From: Duncaniella muris
Lineage (GTDB): Bacteria > Bacteroidota > Bacteroidia > Bacteroidales > Muribaculaceae
DNA: 64,000 nucleotides
Assembly: GCF_003024805.1 (NCBI RefSeq)
Contig: NZ_PUEC01000009.1
Location: 1-64,000, forward strand
Reading direction: 5' to 3'
The translations under genes and the position numbers were made by a program. Below are positions 34,101 to 42,070 of this stretch, one piece after another. Under the pieces are notes generated by a model. The model was not told the DNA's origin, did not search any database, and saw only the letters and a list, made by a program, of their open reading frames with translations. Positions within the stretch are counted from its first letter, which is position 1; each line of letters begins with the position of its first letter.

Positions 34101-34518
34101 CTTCAGCTTCGCGTGCGAATGACCGCAATATGAGCTGGAAGAAGGAGTCGATGGTCGAGACGCTGAAGAAGTTGAAATCGTAGAGCAGGCCGCGCAATGC
34201 AGTGGCGGCTGCGGCTTTCAGGTCTTCGGATGTGCAGCGGAATGCAGCACACAGATCAGCTTCATAGGGGCTTGTCTTGGTCCAGCCTTTCTCCAGTCCG
34301 GCAATGACGGCAAGTTCATGGATGATTCGGATTTTCATTTCCTCTGTGGCCTTGTTGGTAAACGTGATGGCCAGCACGGATCTGTGTGATCCGTTTGCAG
34401 ATTTGCGCAGATGGTATCTGCCCGATTCATCTTTTCTGCCGAGAAGCAGTTTGATATATTCACGGGCAAGGGTAAATGTCTTTCCGGAACCGGCCGAAGC
34501 CTTGTAGATGTTAATCAT
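31177..34518 (-). CDS. AddA/RecB-like helicase-nuclease
   Basis: An 1113-residue UvrD-type superfamily 1 helicase with a C-terminal nuclease, for double-strand-break end processing before recombination. Helicase motifs are Walker A ASAGSGKTFTLAREY (about 8-22), DEFQDTSHSQW (motif II), GDEKQCIYRFRNSDP (motif III), TIHKSKGLEYPCV (motif V) and LLYVAFTRAVDELHI (motif VI). The PD-(D/E)xK nuclease block near the C terminus reads RRPDRVVW...IDIIDFKSG...YRRQLIEYARLL. The AddB-like partner normally needed is not adjacent. The start follows the SUI1 gene by 61 bases on the same strand. Confidence 0.92.
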   Translation of the reverse strand: MINIYKASAGSGKTFTLAREYIKLLLGRKDESGRYHLRKSANGSHRSVLAITFTNKATEEMKIRIIHELAVIAGLEKGWTKTSPYEADLCAAFRCTSEDLKAAAATALRGLLYDFNFFSVSTIDSFFQLILRSFAREAEVSGNYELELDDKGVIGMSVDKLLQDLNHGEQTARTNYLINWLSSYMTHLIEDGRTFNIFNRSSYIHRDLISFINDITDDVFRENESRLMEYFADEKKFDNFKNHIYNIIGKITRQTAAACKAAVDAIDDKKSRDIILTNVYKPLVKWQKNGYDSKALSATIAKVEDDIEQAYVKKGKTSPLRTPELDGLISNAVASMSFCAKNVRPLKIIAANLYQLGMLSTLTAYLDKFRQENSTILLSDTNALIAKIIGNEDAPFLYERVGVWFKHYLIDEFQDTSHSQWQNIRPLISESLAYDNDNLVIGDEKQCIYRFRNSDPTLLHNLHTEEMAQGRTVISGNTIEENTNWRSSADVIRFNNTFFSALVKNLGYEDIYSNVAQQISPKHLSHRGYVRVKVYSGTKKEDWMTEALDNLTVELRRQLMSGYRPGDIAILVRRWDEGNAVIGHLEDVRKADPSFPVFRIVSDSSLLIGNSPAVSLILSRLRLLSSTDFSTSPRKKTQREIANLINRYESLRTDSAMTPASALDLALRAEGNTVSEMADPKKESGSTGQSPTSIDLVSLVENIIVNFVPEKSRRDENLYLTAFQDLVTEFVGRGQGDIRAFLRWWDESGHKSAVAGAKDDSALNILTIHKSKGLEYPCVHIPFAQMSSGSHSELAWFEIDEIPGVPTDCIPPMIPLKLSSSMEGTVFADRYAEVTAQAKLDTVNLLYVAFTRAVDELHIGITSPEAKGASIGPDIYNALTMCDPTFCRGLEQINGIHDLSQSPFTSFSLADSLITLGQPSVKSTEEHAEKTSLTPSRLLEVDCYDSKSHRSFWDNTHLEEKYYNIEDARDRGIMLHDTMAAIRTVADVPVAVNNLRHSKKAKELTEADIEEIHAIIESRVKDPRAARWFDGYTRLLIERPVVLSPSESRRPDRVVWTADGHIDIIDFKSGSQPAGKYRRQLIEYARLLAELGYQNLRAYLYYLDSGEIVEFAV

Positions 34519-34579
34519 TGAAAGGAGGAAACAGGGGAGGTGCTTGCTGTATATGATGTGGCGCTGGAGGGCTATGGTT

Positions 34580-34900
34580 TTATCTGACCTTATAGCCCAT
34601 TTCAGAGAGCAGTTTTTTCAACTCTTCTTTGCGGTCGCCCTGGATGAGAATCTCTCCACAGCGGGCCGATCCGCCGGTTGAGAGGCGCGATTTCAGTTGC
34701 GACGCAATTTCTTTGAGCCTGTTCTCGTCACATTTGAACCCGACCGCAAGAGTGGCGGTTTTGCCTTTGCGCCCTTTCTTGTCAAGAATTACTTCAATGG
34801 TCTCAGGCTCTTTTGCCTGGGTCGGCTTTTCTTCAATAAACTCTTCCCGGTCTATCTCGCCTGATGCGATTTTCTGGGATAACAGATCTTTCCAGTCCAA
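34580..34900 (-). CDS. SUI1/eIF1-like translation factor (YciH family)
   Basis: A 106-residue protein. The SUI1 domain occupies about 35-106 (VILDKKGRKGKTATLAVGF, STGGSARCGEILIQGD, LLSEMGYKV). Bacterial YciH can promote initiation fidelity in vitro; its role in cells is poorly defined. The N-terminal 30 residues are charged. It lies directly upstream of the AddA-like gene with no evident functional tie. Confidence 0.92.
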   Translation of the reverse strand: MDWKDLLSQKIASGEIDREEFIEEKPTQAKEPETIEVILDKKGRKGKTATLAVGFKCDENRLKEIASQLKSRLSTGGSARCGEILIQGDRKEELKKLLSEMGYKVR

Positions 34901-34937
34901 ATTCAGAGGCGTTTAAAAAAGATTATGTTTAATGCTT

Positions 34938-34960
34938 TCGCCGGCCAAGGGGGCCGGCGA
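34938..34960. terminator. GC-rich hairpin after the lipoprotein gene
   Basis: A 9-bp stem TCGCCGGCC / GGCCGGCGA with a short loop, 23 bases after the stop of 34983-35498. No clear T run follows, so a weak terminator or RNA-stabilising hairpin. Confidence 0.4.
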
Positions 34961-34982
34961 GGCTGTCATAGGATATGTTGTT

Positions 34983-35498
34983 TCAGTGGATATGTCCGCA
35001 GTCCTGATTGATGGAATCGACAACGGCCGGATCAGTGACTTTGCCAATTTCAGTGGCCGGAACTTCCCAGTCATGATCCGATGGGATTTCGCGCGGATTG
35101 TCCAGCGCATGGACTATGGTAGATAGGGTCATGGCGTATTTTTCCTGCTCTACCGGGAGCGTACGATAGAAATTCTGGGCCGAATCTGCATTCAGTTTGA
35201 AAGCCTCCCGATAGCAGCGGGCAGCCAGCTGGATGTCATCAGGATTGTCCGTACGGTCATTGAGCTGCATATAGAGTATTGAAAGCCGGGCATAGTCAGA
35301 GGCTTCGATTCCCTCTTTTTCGGCGGAGGTCATGATGCCGTTGCAGATGTCGCGGGTTGCATTCATGTCTTCATCGGCAATAGCTATTTCCGCTGCGGCA
35401 AACTGATCGGAAACCGAATGGCCTTTGCCACACGAACTGGTTGACAGCGACAATCCGACAATAGTTACTGCAAGAAGATATTTCAGGTTGTGTGCCAT
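34983..35498 (-). CDS. Hypothetical lipoprotein, helical (TPR-like)
   Basis: A 171-residue protein with a lipobox (LSTSSC, Cys23). The mature part is almost entirely helical (AAAEIAIADEDMNATRDICNGIM, YARLSILYMQLND, IQLAARCYREAFKLN), suggestive of two TPR-like repeats, and ends in an acidic/His tail (DCGHIH). No family recognised. It is followed 33 bases upstream by a second small lipoprotein gene, so the two may work together on the envelope. Confidence 0.78.
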   Translation of the reverse strand: MAHNLKYLLAVTIVGLSLSTSSCGKGHSVSDQFAAAEIAIADEDMNATRDICNGIMTSAEKEGIEASDYARLSILYMQLNDRTDNPDDIQLAARCYREAFKLNADSAQNFYRTLPVEQEKYAMTLSTIVHALDNPREIPSDHDWEVPATEIGKVTDPAVVDSINQDCGHIH

Positions 35499-35531
35499 TG
35501 TAAAGATTCTGAGTGAGACATTAGGTGGTTG

Positions 35532-35927
35532 TCATTCATTGCGGCGCTGGAAGAGGTAGCTTACTCCGCCGCTTTCAAGCTGAAGAGAGAAGTCATTGTG
35601 TGAAATTATTTTCCGAGCCACTCGTGTCGGAATATCTCCGATCAGAGTGCTGTCTCCGTCAAAGTGAATGGAGCCGGGGGTGAGTTCTATGATCAGAGAG
35701 TCATTGGCCACATCCCAGTTGCCGTCCACGCTGTATGTGAGCACACCCGGTTTCATCGCGGTGACTGTGCAGGTGGCATCCTTGCGCAGTTGCATCACGG
35801 GTTCAGTCTGTGACAACTCAGGGTTGTAATATGTGCCGATAATCTGACGGGCTTCCTTGCTCAGATGGCTGCAGGATGCCACAGCTAAGCTTCCAAGGAG
35901 AAGAAGAGAGATACGGAAATTTTTCAT
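35532..35927 (-). CDS. Small lipoprotein with lipocalin-like beta domain
   Basis: A 131-residue protein with a lipobox (SLAVASC, Cys19). The mature region resembles lipocalin-like domains of Bacteroidota: IIGTYY... at the start, alternating strands (TCTVTAMKPGVLTYSVDGNWDVANDSLIIELT), ending FSLQLESGGVSYLFQR. A ligand is not inferable. It starts 17 bases after pyrD, on the same strand. Confidence 0.72.
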   Translation of the reverse strand: MKNFRISLLLLGSLAVASCSHLSKEARQIIGTYYNPELSQTEPVMQLRKDATCTVTAMKPGVLTYSVDGNWDVANDSLIIELTPGSIHFDGDSTLIGDIPTRVARKIISHNDFSLQLESGGVSYLFQRRNE

Positions 35928-35944
35928 TCGGGTTGATTGTTATG

Positions 35945-36853
35945 TCAGATGCAGCCGACGATTTCGTTTATGTCATTGATCCCATGACGGATGCAGTAGT
36001 CTTCCATGAAATCAATGACTTTCATTGTGACTGCTGGGTCTATAAAGTTGGCTGTGCCGATTTCAACAGCAGTGGCTCCGGCAAGCATGAATTCGATGGC
36101 GTCACGGCCATTCATGATGCCTCCGAGGCCGATCACCGGGATGCTGACTGCTTTGGCCACCTGCCAGACCATACGCACTGCCACCGGACGTACCGCAGGG
36201 CCAGAAAGACCGCCGGTGACTGTTGAAAGGTGAGGCTTACGACGCTCTACGTCAATCGACATGCCCATAAGGGTGTTGATGAGCGAGACCGAGTCGGCTC
36301 CTTCGGCTTCAACAGCTTTGGCGATGTCGGCTATGGATGTTACATTGGGCGAAAGCTTTACAATGAGTGTCTTGTCAGGGTAAGCCTGACGCACGGCGCG
36401 GGTTACTTCTGCCGCGCCGTTTGTGGTAGTGCCGAAAGCCATTCCACCTTCCTTCACGTTCGGACACGAAATGTTGACTTCAATGGCGCTTACATCATCG
36501 AGGCCGTGAAGCCTGCGGGCTGTCTCGGCATAGTCATCGACATTTGCGCCGGAGACGTTGACAATCAGTTTTGATCCGAGACTGCAGATGCGCGGGTAGA
36601 TATGTTCGATGAAATAGTCCACACCTTTGTTCTGCAGCCCTACCGCGTTGAGCATACCTGACGGAGTTTCGACCATGCGTGGATAGTCATTGCCTTCACG
36701 ATGGTTGAGGGTAGTACCTTTTATTATATATGCACCGAGGCGGTTGATGTCTATGAACGGAGTGAATTCTTCGCCATAGCCGAAAGTGCCTGATGCGGTC
36801 ATCACCGGGTTTGAAAGCTGGAGCTTTCCTATGTTGACTGATAGATTTGCCAT
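35945..36853 (-). CDS. pyrD: Dihydroorotate dehydrogenase, catalytic subunit (class 1B)
   Basis: FMN enzyme of pyrimidine synthesis. The ATG at 36853 (MANLSVNIGKLQLSNPVMTASG) is the family start; the longer frame from 36967 overlaps pyrK. It is 302 residues. The catalytic Cys lies in VNISCPNVKEGG, with FMN-binding blocks PVIGLGGIMNGRDAIEFMLAGA. Class 1B enzymes use NAD+ through the PyrK subunit, whose gene ends two bases upstream, so the pair is co-translated. Confidence 0.96.
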   Translation of the reverse strand: MANLSVNIGKLQLSNPVMTASGTFGYGEEFTPFIDINRLGAYIIKGTTLNHREGNDYPRMVETPSGMLNAVGLQNKGVDYFIEHIYPRICSLGSKLIVNVSGANVDDYAETARRLHGLDDVSAIEVNISCPNVKEGGMAFGTTTNGAAEVTRAVRQAYPDKTLIVKLSPNVTSIADIAKAVEAEGADSVSLINTLMGMSIDVERRKPHLSTVTGGLSGPAVRPVAVRMVWQVAKAVSIPVIGLGGIMNGRDAIEFMLAGATAVEIGTANFIDPAVTMKVIDFMEDYCIRHGINDINEIVGCI

Positions 36854-36855
36854 TT

Positions 36856-37629
36856 TTATTGATTCCAGGTAAGGGATTCGATATTGAACACAGGGCCCTC
36901 GGTGCAGACGCACACATTGCCTTTGACTGTTTTCTCTACACAGCACAGGCAGGCGCCGAGACCGCATGCCATCATGTTTTCAAGTGAGACTTCGCAGTTT
37001 GTGCCGTTTTTATAGGCTATGGACGCTATGGCTTTCATCATCGGCGCCGGTCCACAGCAATAATAATGCTCATAGCTTTCGTTTAGCGTGGGGTGTGTGG
37101 TGACGAGGCCTTTTATGCCTTCCGATCCGTCTTCGGTGCAGATGTGTACAGGGCCGATGCTGCGGAATTCGTCAAGTGACAGCAGGTCGCCTGCCGAACG
37201 CGCACCCAAGAGAAATTCCGGATGGTGGCCTTTGGCCTTGAGCTCGCGTCCGAGATAGAGCAGGGGTGCGACACCGACGCCGCCACCTATGAGGAGTAGC
37301 CGTGATCCGGCTTTACATTCGGTGGTAAACCCGTTGCCGAGCGGAAGCAGAATGTTAAGTTTTTCTCCGGCTTTCATGCCGATAAGGGCGGCTGTGCCGC
37401 GTCCGGCATTTCTGACAAGCAGGGTCAGAGTGTTTGACTCACGATCTACATCGTTGATCGATATCGGACGGCGCAGAAACACATCCGGGGCTTCGACTGC
37501 TACCTGCACGAATTGTCCCGGCAGAATGACTGGCAGAATGGCTCCGTCAGCCGGCGATAATATCAGCTTGGAATAACTGTCGTTTATGCTGATATTATCG
37601 ATGATTATGAAATCCTTTACTTGTTTCAC
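36856..37629 (-). CDS. pyrK: Dihydroorotate dehydrogenase electron-transfer subunit
   Basis: A 257-residue FAD/[2Fe-2S] protein that passes electrons from PyrD to NAD+. FAD-binding block FLRRPISIND, NAD-binding RLLLIGGGVGVAPLLYLG, and the iron-sulfur ligands in the C-terminal MACGLGACLCCVEKTVKGNVCVCTEG (four Cys in the C-x4-C-x2-C-x(n)-C pattern). It precedes pyrD. A consensus promoter is present at 37670-37700. Confidence 0.95.
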   Translation of the reverse strand: MKQVKDFIIIDNISINDSYSKLILSPADGAILPVILPGQFVQVAVEAPDVFLRRPISINDVDRESNTLTLLVRNAGRGTAALIGMKAGEKLNILLPLGNGFTTECKAGSRLLLIGGGVGVAPLLYLGRELKAKGHHPEFLLGARSAGDLLSLDEFRSIGPVHICTEDGSEGIKGLVTTHPTLNESYEHYYCCGPAPMMKAIASIAYKNGTNCEVSLENMMACGLGACLCCVEKTVKGNVCVCTEGPVFNIESLTWNQ

Positions 37630-37669
37630 GATAATGAGGTTAGGATTAGGAGGGTTTATTCCATCTCCA

Positions 37670-37700
37670 CAAAATTACAACTTTTTGCTAAAAGATCAAA
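37670..37700 (-). promoter_or_regulatory. Promoter of pyrK-pyrD
   Basis: Minus strand TTTG (37700-37697), 19-nt spacer, TAATTTTG (37677-37670). The predicted leader before the pyrK ATG is about 36 bases. Confidence 0.78.
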
Positions 37701-37721
37701 CCGAATCATCTTAAAATCTGC

Positions 37722-37750
37722 GTATGTCTCCGCAGCTGTATGTCTCCGCA
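37722..37750. repeat. Direct repeat in the pyrK / pectate lyase intergenic region
   Basis: GTATGTCTCCGCA occurs twice (37722-37734 and 37738-37750) with a 3-base gap, giving a 16-base period. It lies between two divergent promoters and could be a regulator site. No other copies were noticed in the window. Confidence 0.5.
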
Positions 37751-37826
37751 TCTATCCCGCGGGTTTCGGATAAATTTAAATAAGTCTAAATTCGAGGTTG
37801 CAGCCACAGGATAATGGCTGATTTTT

Positions 37827-37849
37827 ACTAATTTTGCGCTAAAATTAGT
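37827..37849. promoter_or_regulatory. Palindrome overlapping the -7 box of the pectate lyase gene
   Basis: ACTAATTTT-GCGCT-AAAATTAGT, 9-bp arms. It contains TAATTTTG (37829-37836), a perfect -7 match. A repressor or activator site here would control the promoter. No -33 TTTG is found, which fits a promoter needing activation. Confidence 0.5.
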
Positions 37850-37894
37850 TCCAAACCATGAAAACTTGTGCTGATGGAGCACAATGAACTTATA

Positions 37895-39709
37895 ATGAAA
37901 AAAGTAACAATCTCAGTTCTGTTATTGCTGCTGGCATCAGGACATTCTTTAGTTTCCGCTCAGGCTCCGGCTTTTCCGGGCGCTGAAGGTCATGGCCGTT
38001 ATACAACCGGAGGCCGTGGCGGAAAAGTCATTCATGTGACCAATCTTACAGACGATGCCAACAATCCGGCTGAAGGTTCGCTCCGATGGGCTTTGAATCA
38101 AAGCGGGACAAAGACTATAGTGTTTGACGTAAGTGGTTATATTGATCTTGCAGCGGATCTTAAAATTTCCAAAAATACTACTATTGCAGGCCAGACTGCT
38201 CCGGAGGGTGGTATCACTTTGCGATATTACACTCTGCGGATGAGTGGCGACAATATCATTGTTCGTTTCATTCGCTCGCGTCGTTCGCAGGTCAGAGATA
38301 CAAATGACGGAGCTGATGCCATATGGGAACGCAACAGGAAAAATCTGCTGCTTGACCATTGCTCGTTTTCATGGAGCATTGACGAAATCGCTTCGTTCTA
38401 TGATAACCGTGATTTTACCATGCAGTGGTGTGCTCTTGGTGAAGGACTCGCAAACCCCGGACATACAAAGGGCGCTCATAGCTATGGTGGCATATGGGGC
38501 GGAAAGAATGCGTCGTTCCATCATAATTTTATAGCGCATGTGCAGAACAGAGCGCCGCGCTTCAATGGAGCACGCTATGGCTGGACCGGATATGATACAG
38601 ATAAGTATTCTTCAGCTGTCGATGCCGAACGCGTGGATTTCAGGAATTGCCTTATGTATAACTGGGGTACCGGTACGGCATGTTATGGAGGCCCCGGTGG
38701 CGGTTATATAAATATGGTGAACAATTATTATAAGGCCGGACTTGGCACCAAAAACAAAACCACTGTCACTCAGGTGTCGGTTGCAACATCCGGAAATGCC
38801 GATTCGAAGCATCCCGAACTTTACGGTCTGTCGTCACGCTATTATGTGAGCGGGAATTATATGGCTGCGGCATCTTCCCCGGAAAATTATGATTGGTCCG
38901 GGGTTAAATATGACAGCGGCCTGAAATTGATCGGTGAAGATCGCTATATCCCTGATGCCGGTCATCAGTTTGGAGAAAACGTGACATATGTCAGCATTTC
39001 AGGTGTTGATTGTGTGAAGCTTAAGCTCGACGAGCAGGTTGATCCGGGAGAAGTCACCACCCACTCGGCTGTGGACGCATATGAAAAGGTTATGGCTTAT
39101 TCCGGATCGAGTCTTTATCGTGATGCTGTCGATGCCCGTTATATGGAAGAAACCCGCACCGGGACTGTGACTTATTATGGTGATGTGGCCTATGTAAAGG
39201 ATGACAAAAAATATCCTACTTCAAATACTAAAGGTATTCTTGATTTTATAAATGATCCGGATGGCGAAGCCAATCCTAAGACAGCAAGTTTCCCGGAGTT
39301 GCCGGAGAATGTGCGTCCGGCCGGATTTGACACCGATGGCGACGGCATGCCTGATGACTGGGAAATTGCCAACGGCCTTGATCCTGATGATGCTTCTGAC
39401 GGTGCGAAATATACGCTGGATACTGAAAAGGGATGGTACACCAATCTTGAAGTATATCTGAACTCGCTCGTTGAGAAAATAATGAAAGCCGGCAATGAGG
39501 GCGCTGTCGATGCGGTTGATGAATATTATCCTACATGTAAAGGCGTTGATTCCGGGATTGAAGATGTGTTTGTAGGGTCGGAAATCGAAAGTATTGAGTA
39601 TTATGACCTGCGCGGTGTGCACCTTCTGGAGCCCGCCGACGGGTTGAATATCCGCCGTATCCGTTACAGTAATGGCAAGGTGGTTACAGATAAAGTGATT
39701 AAGCGCTAA
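37895..39709 (+). CDS. Pectate lyase, PL1-like, with C-terminal sorting-type tail
   Basis: A predicted 604-residue secreted enzyme from ATG 37895 (MKKVTISVLLLLLASGHSLV signal peptide). The beta-helix core (about 28-330) carries PL1 blocks: FPGAEGHGRYTTGGRGG, GSLRWALNQ, TIVFDVSG, TIAGQTAPEGG, NIIVRFIRSR, LLLDHCSFSWSIDE and NRAPRFNG (catalytic Arg region). A calcium-binding stretch DTDGDGMPDDWEIANGLDP follows (about 490-508). The last 40 residues (IESIEYYDLRGVHLLEPADG then RYSNGKVVTDKVIKR) resemble the short C-terminal tails of Bacteroidales secreted proteins related to type IX sorting signals. It probably cleaves polygalacturonate, and is 21 bases upstream of the esterase-GH28 gene. Confidence 0.9.
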   Translation: MKKVTISVLLLLLASGHSLVSAQAPAFPGAEGHGRYTTGGRGGKVIHVTNLTDDANNPAEGSLRWALNQSGTKTIVFDVSGYIDLAADLKISKNTTIAGQTAPEGGITLRYYTLRMSGDNIIVRFIRSRRSQVRDTNDGADAIWERNRKNLLLDHCSFSWSIDEIASFYDNRDFTMQWCALGEGLANPGHTKGAHSYGGIWGGKNASFHHNFIAHVQNRAPRFNGARYGWTGYDTDKYSSAVDAERVDFRNCLMYNWGTGTACYGGPGGGYINMVNNYYKAGLGTKNKTTVTQVSVATSGNADSKHPELYGLSSRYYVSGNYMAAASSPENYDWSGVKYDSGLKLIGEDRYIPDAGHQFGENVTYVSISGVDCVKLKLDEQVDPGEVTTHSAVDAYEKVMAYSGSSLYRDAVDARYMEETRTGTVTYYGDVAYVKDDKKYPTSNTKGILDFINDPDGEANPKTASFPELPENVRPAGFDTDGDGMPDDWEIANGLDPDDASDGAKYTLDTEKGWYTNLEVYLNSLVEKIMKAGNEGAVDAVDEYYPTCKGVDSGIEDVFVGSEIESIEYYDLRGVHLLEPADGLNIRRIRYSNGKVVTDKVIKR

Positions 39710-39730
39710 TCAGAATTTAAAAGAAACAGA

Positions 39731-42010
39731 ATGGATATGAAAAAGGCTACAGTTGTATTTGCTGCCTGTCTTATGTCATCGCTTGTCGGATGGAGCAAGG
39801 CTCCGGAAATTCCGCGTGACACATCTTTTACGGCATATTCCACCAATAAAAAAATCCGGAAATACCATCCGGAGGCAGTCCTTGCCCTGCCTGAATTGCC
39901 AGCCGGCGTCAGGGAGTATCGCGATGTGGTTTATTCGACCCTCCCGAAAACTCCTTACGGCCGCCGTGATCTCCATGTGGATATTTTCCGTCCGGATGAT
40001 GAAAAGATTTATCCGGCTCTGCTGATGATCCACGGTGGCGGATGGAATTCCGGTGACAAGAGTTTGCAGGTGCCTATGGCGCAGCAGATTGCTAAAAACG
40101 GCTATGTGACAATACCCGTAGAGTACCGGCTGATTCCGGAAGCTGTCTATCCCGCAGGCTTGCATGATGTTAAGACGGCAATACGTTGGGTAAGGGCTCA
40201 TGCGGCGGAATACGGTATTGATCCTGATCGCATTGCGGTGTCTGGGTGTTCGGCCGGTGCGCAGCTTGCCACTCTTGCCGGTGTGACCAACGGCTCCAGG
40301 CGTCATGAGGGGAAAGGACAGTGGCGTAAAACTTCAAGCGATGTGCAGGCTGTTATCAGCATGGACGGCATCGCGACTTTTGTCTCGGAGTCTAATATTG
40401 CGGATGCGGAAGAGCGCCTTCAGAAGAAGGGGGAACTGCCTGTGAACGCAAAATGGCTCGGAGGACTCTATAAAGATTCTCCAGAAAATTGGAAAGAGGC
40501 TTCGGCCTTGTTGTGGATTACTCCCAAGTCGGCTCCCGTCTGCTTTATTAACAGTGGTCTCCCACGGTATAGCGATGGCCGTGATGAGCTGGTGGCTGTA
40601 TATGATTCTATTGGTATTTATACCGAACGACACCGCATACCTGTTGATGTTCACACTTTCTGGTTTTTCCATCCCTGGTTCGAGACCACTGTTGAACGGG
40701 CAGTCGGATTTCTTGACCGTGTGTTCAAGGGCGAAAAGGTTGCGCCAAGATTTAAGCTGACTGATCATGGAGTAGCCAACGATAGCACCGTAGTGCAGAC
40801 GGCTGCGATCCAGCGTGTGATCGATAAGGCTGAGACTATGGGTGGTGGAGAGATCATCGTGCCTCCGGGGACATTTCTCAGCGGCGCTCTATTTTTCAAA
40901 CCGGGCACTACTTTGCGTCTGGAGGAAGGCGCGGTGATCAAAGGGTCGGACAATATAGAGGATTATCCGCTTATTCCATCTCGAATGGAGGGTCGCAGCA
41001 TCTATTATCATGCGGCGCTTATCAATGCCTACCATGTCGACGGGTTTGAAATAAACGGCCCCGGCACAATCAATGGCAACGGTTATAAATTCTGGGTGCA
41101 ATTCTGGGATAATGTTGAACGGGCCCGTGAGGAAAACCGCAGCTGGACCAACCTTGAAGTGCGCCGCCCGCGCCTTGTTTTTCTGTGGGGGTGCGACAAC
41201 GCCCGGCTTAGCGGTGTGCGTATGATTAATTCGGCATTCTGGACTTCGCATTTTTATCTGTGTAATGATCTGATCGTGGAGAATTGCGAGGTGCAGGCGC
41301 CGCGTGAGCCTGTCAGAGCTCCGAGCAGCGATGCGATAGATCTTGACGGTTGTCACAGAGTGATCGTTAGGGGCTGTTATCTCAATTGCGATGACGATGG
41401 CGTCTGTCTGAAGGGCGGCAAGGGCGTTTTTGCCCATAAGTCTCATGAAAATGACAGCGTGACCGATGTTCTGGTCGAGGGTTGTGTCTTTGGCCCGAAT
41501 CTCCACGGTACTCTGACTCTTGGAAGCGAGTGTGTTCATGCGAATAATGTGGTTTTGCGCAACTGTCGTCTTGACAACGACTGTTCGCTGCTGCGTCTGA
41601 AGATGCGCCCGGACACATATCAGGTATATGAAAATATCAGAATTGAAAATGTTACCGGCCGCTGTGGTTCGGTTGTGGAGGTGCTTCCGTGGAAGCAGTT
41701 TTTCTCGCTGGAAGGCACGGATGAGAAGCCTGTGGGGCTGATACGCAATATTTCGATCAAAAATATCGACCTGAAATGCAACGGTCTTGGAGTTATTGCG
41801 GCTAATCCTGATGACAAGGTTGAAAATTTCGAATTTGAGAACGTGGCTGTAAAGGCTGAATCGGATATTTTCCGCTGCAATTATCCGGATGTGAAACTCA
41901 AGAATGTGACTGTCAACGGCAAGCGGCCGGTGATCATGACTGCTGATGAAGAAATGAAAGACAAGCTGAATTTCGATGCTGTGGATCTCGACAAAAATAA
42001 TGAGAAGTAA
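39731..42010 (+). CDS. Two-domain pectin enzyme: carbohydrate esterase fused to GH28
   Basis: A 759-residue secreted protein (signal peptide MDMKKATVVFAACLMSSLVG). Residues about 60-330 are an alpha/beta-hydrolase of the BD-FAE/acetyl-esterase type: oxyanion motif HGGGW (101-105), nucleophile Ser174 in SGCSAG, and a C-terminal His in FFHPWF. Residues about 345-745 are a GH28 beta-helix: SSDAIDLDG, NCDDDGVCLKGG, LHGTLTLGSE and RLKMRPDT. Unlike the paralogue at 25436, this GH28 keeps the His of the GHG motif. The likely role is deacetylating and hydrolysing pectin or rhamnogalacturonan in one polypeptide. Co-transcribed with the PL1 gene. Confidence 0.9.
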   Translation: MDMKKATVVFAACLMSSLVGWSKAPEIPRDTSFTAYSTNKKIRKYHPEAVLALPELPAGVREYRDVVYSTLPKTPYGRRDLHVDIFRPDDEKIYPALLMIHGGGWNSGDKSLQVPMAQQIAKNGYVTIPVEYRLIPEAVYPAGLHDVKTAIRWVRAHAAEYGIDPDRIAVSGCSAGAQLATLAGVTNGSRRHEGKGQWRKTSSDVQAVISMDGIATFVSESNIADAEERLQKKGELPVNAKWLGGLYKDSPENWKEASALLWITPKSAPVCFINSGLPRYSDGRDELVAVYDSIGIYTERHRIPVDVHTFWFFHPWFETTVERAVGFLDRVFKGEKVAPRFKLTDHGVANDSTVVQTAAIQRVIDKAETMGGGEIIVPPGTFLSGALFFKPGTTLRLEEGAVIKGSDNIEDYPLIPSRMEGRSIYYHAALINAYHVDGFEINGPGTINGNGYKFWVQFWDNVERAREENRSWTNLEVRRPRLVFLWGCDNARLSGVRMINSAFWTSHFYLCNDLIVENCEVQAPREPVRAPSSDAIDLDGCHRVIVRGCYLNCDDDGVCLKGGKGVFAHKSHENDSVTDVLVEGCVFGPNLHGTLTLGSECVHANNVVLRNCRLDNDCSLLRLKMRPDTYQVYENIRIENVTGRCGSVVEVLPWKQFFSLEGTDEKPVGLIRNISIKNIDLKCNGLGVIAANPDDKVENFEFENVAVKAESDIFRCNYPDVKLKNVTVNGKRPVIMTADEEMKDKLNFDAVDLDKNNEK

Positions 42011-42034
42011 GAAGTGATTCTTGCTTGATTCATA

Positions 42035-42066
42035 TTTGCAGGAGCGGGGAATTTTATGTAACTTTG
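42035..42066 (+). promoter_or_regulatory. Promoter directly abutting the HU/SPOR gene
   Basis: TTTG (42035-42038), 20-nt spacer, TAACTTTG (42059-42066), a perfect consensus. Only four bases separate the -7 box from the GTG start codon at 42071, so the mRNA probably begins at or within a base or two of the start codon. Confidence 0.75.
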
Positions 42067-42070
42067 CGCC

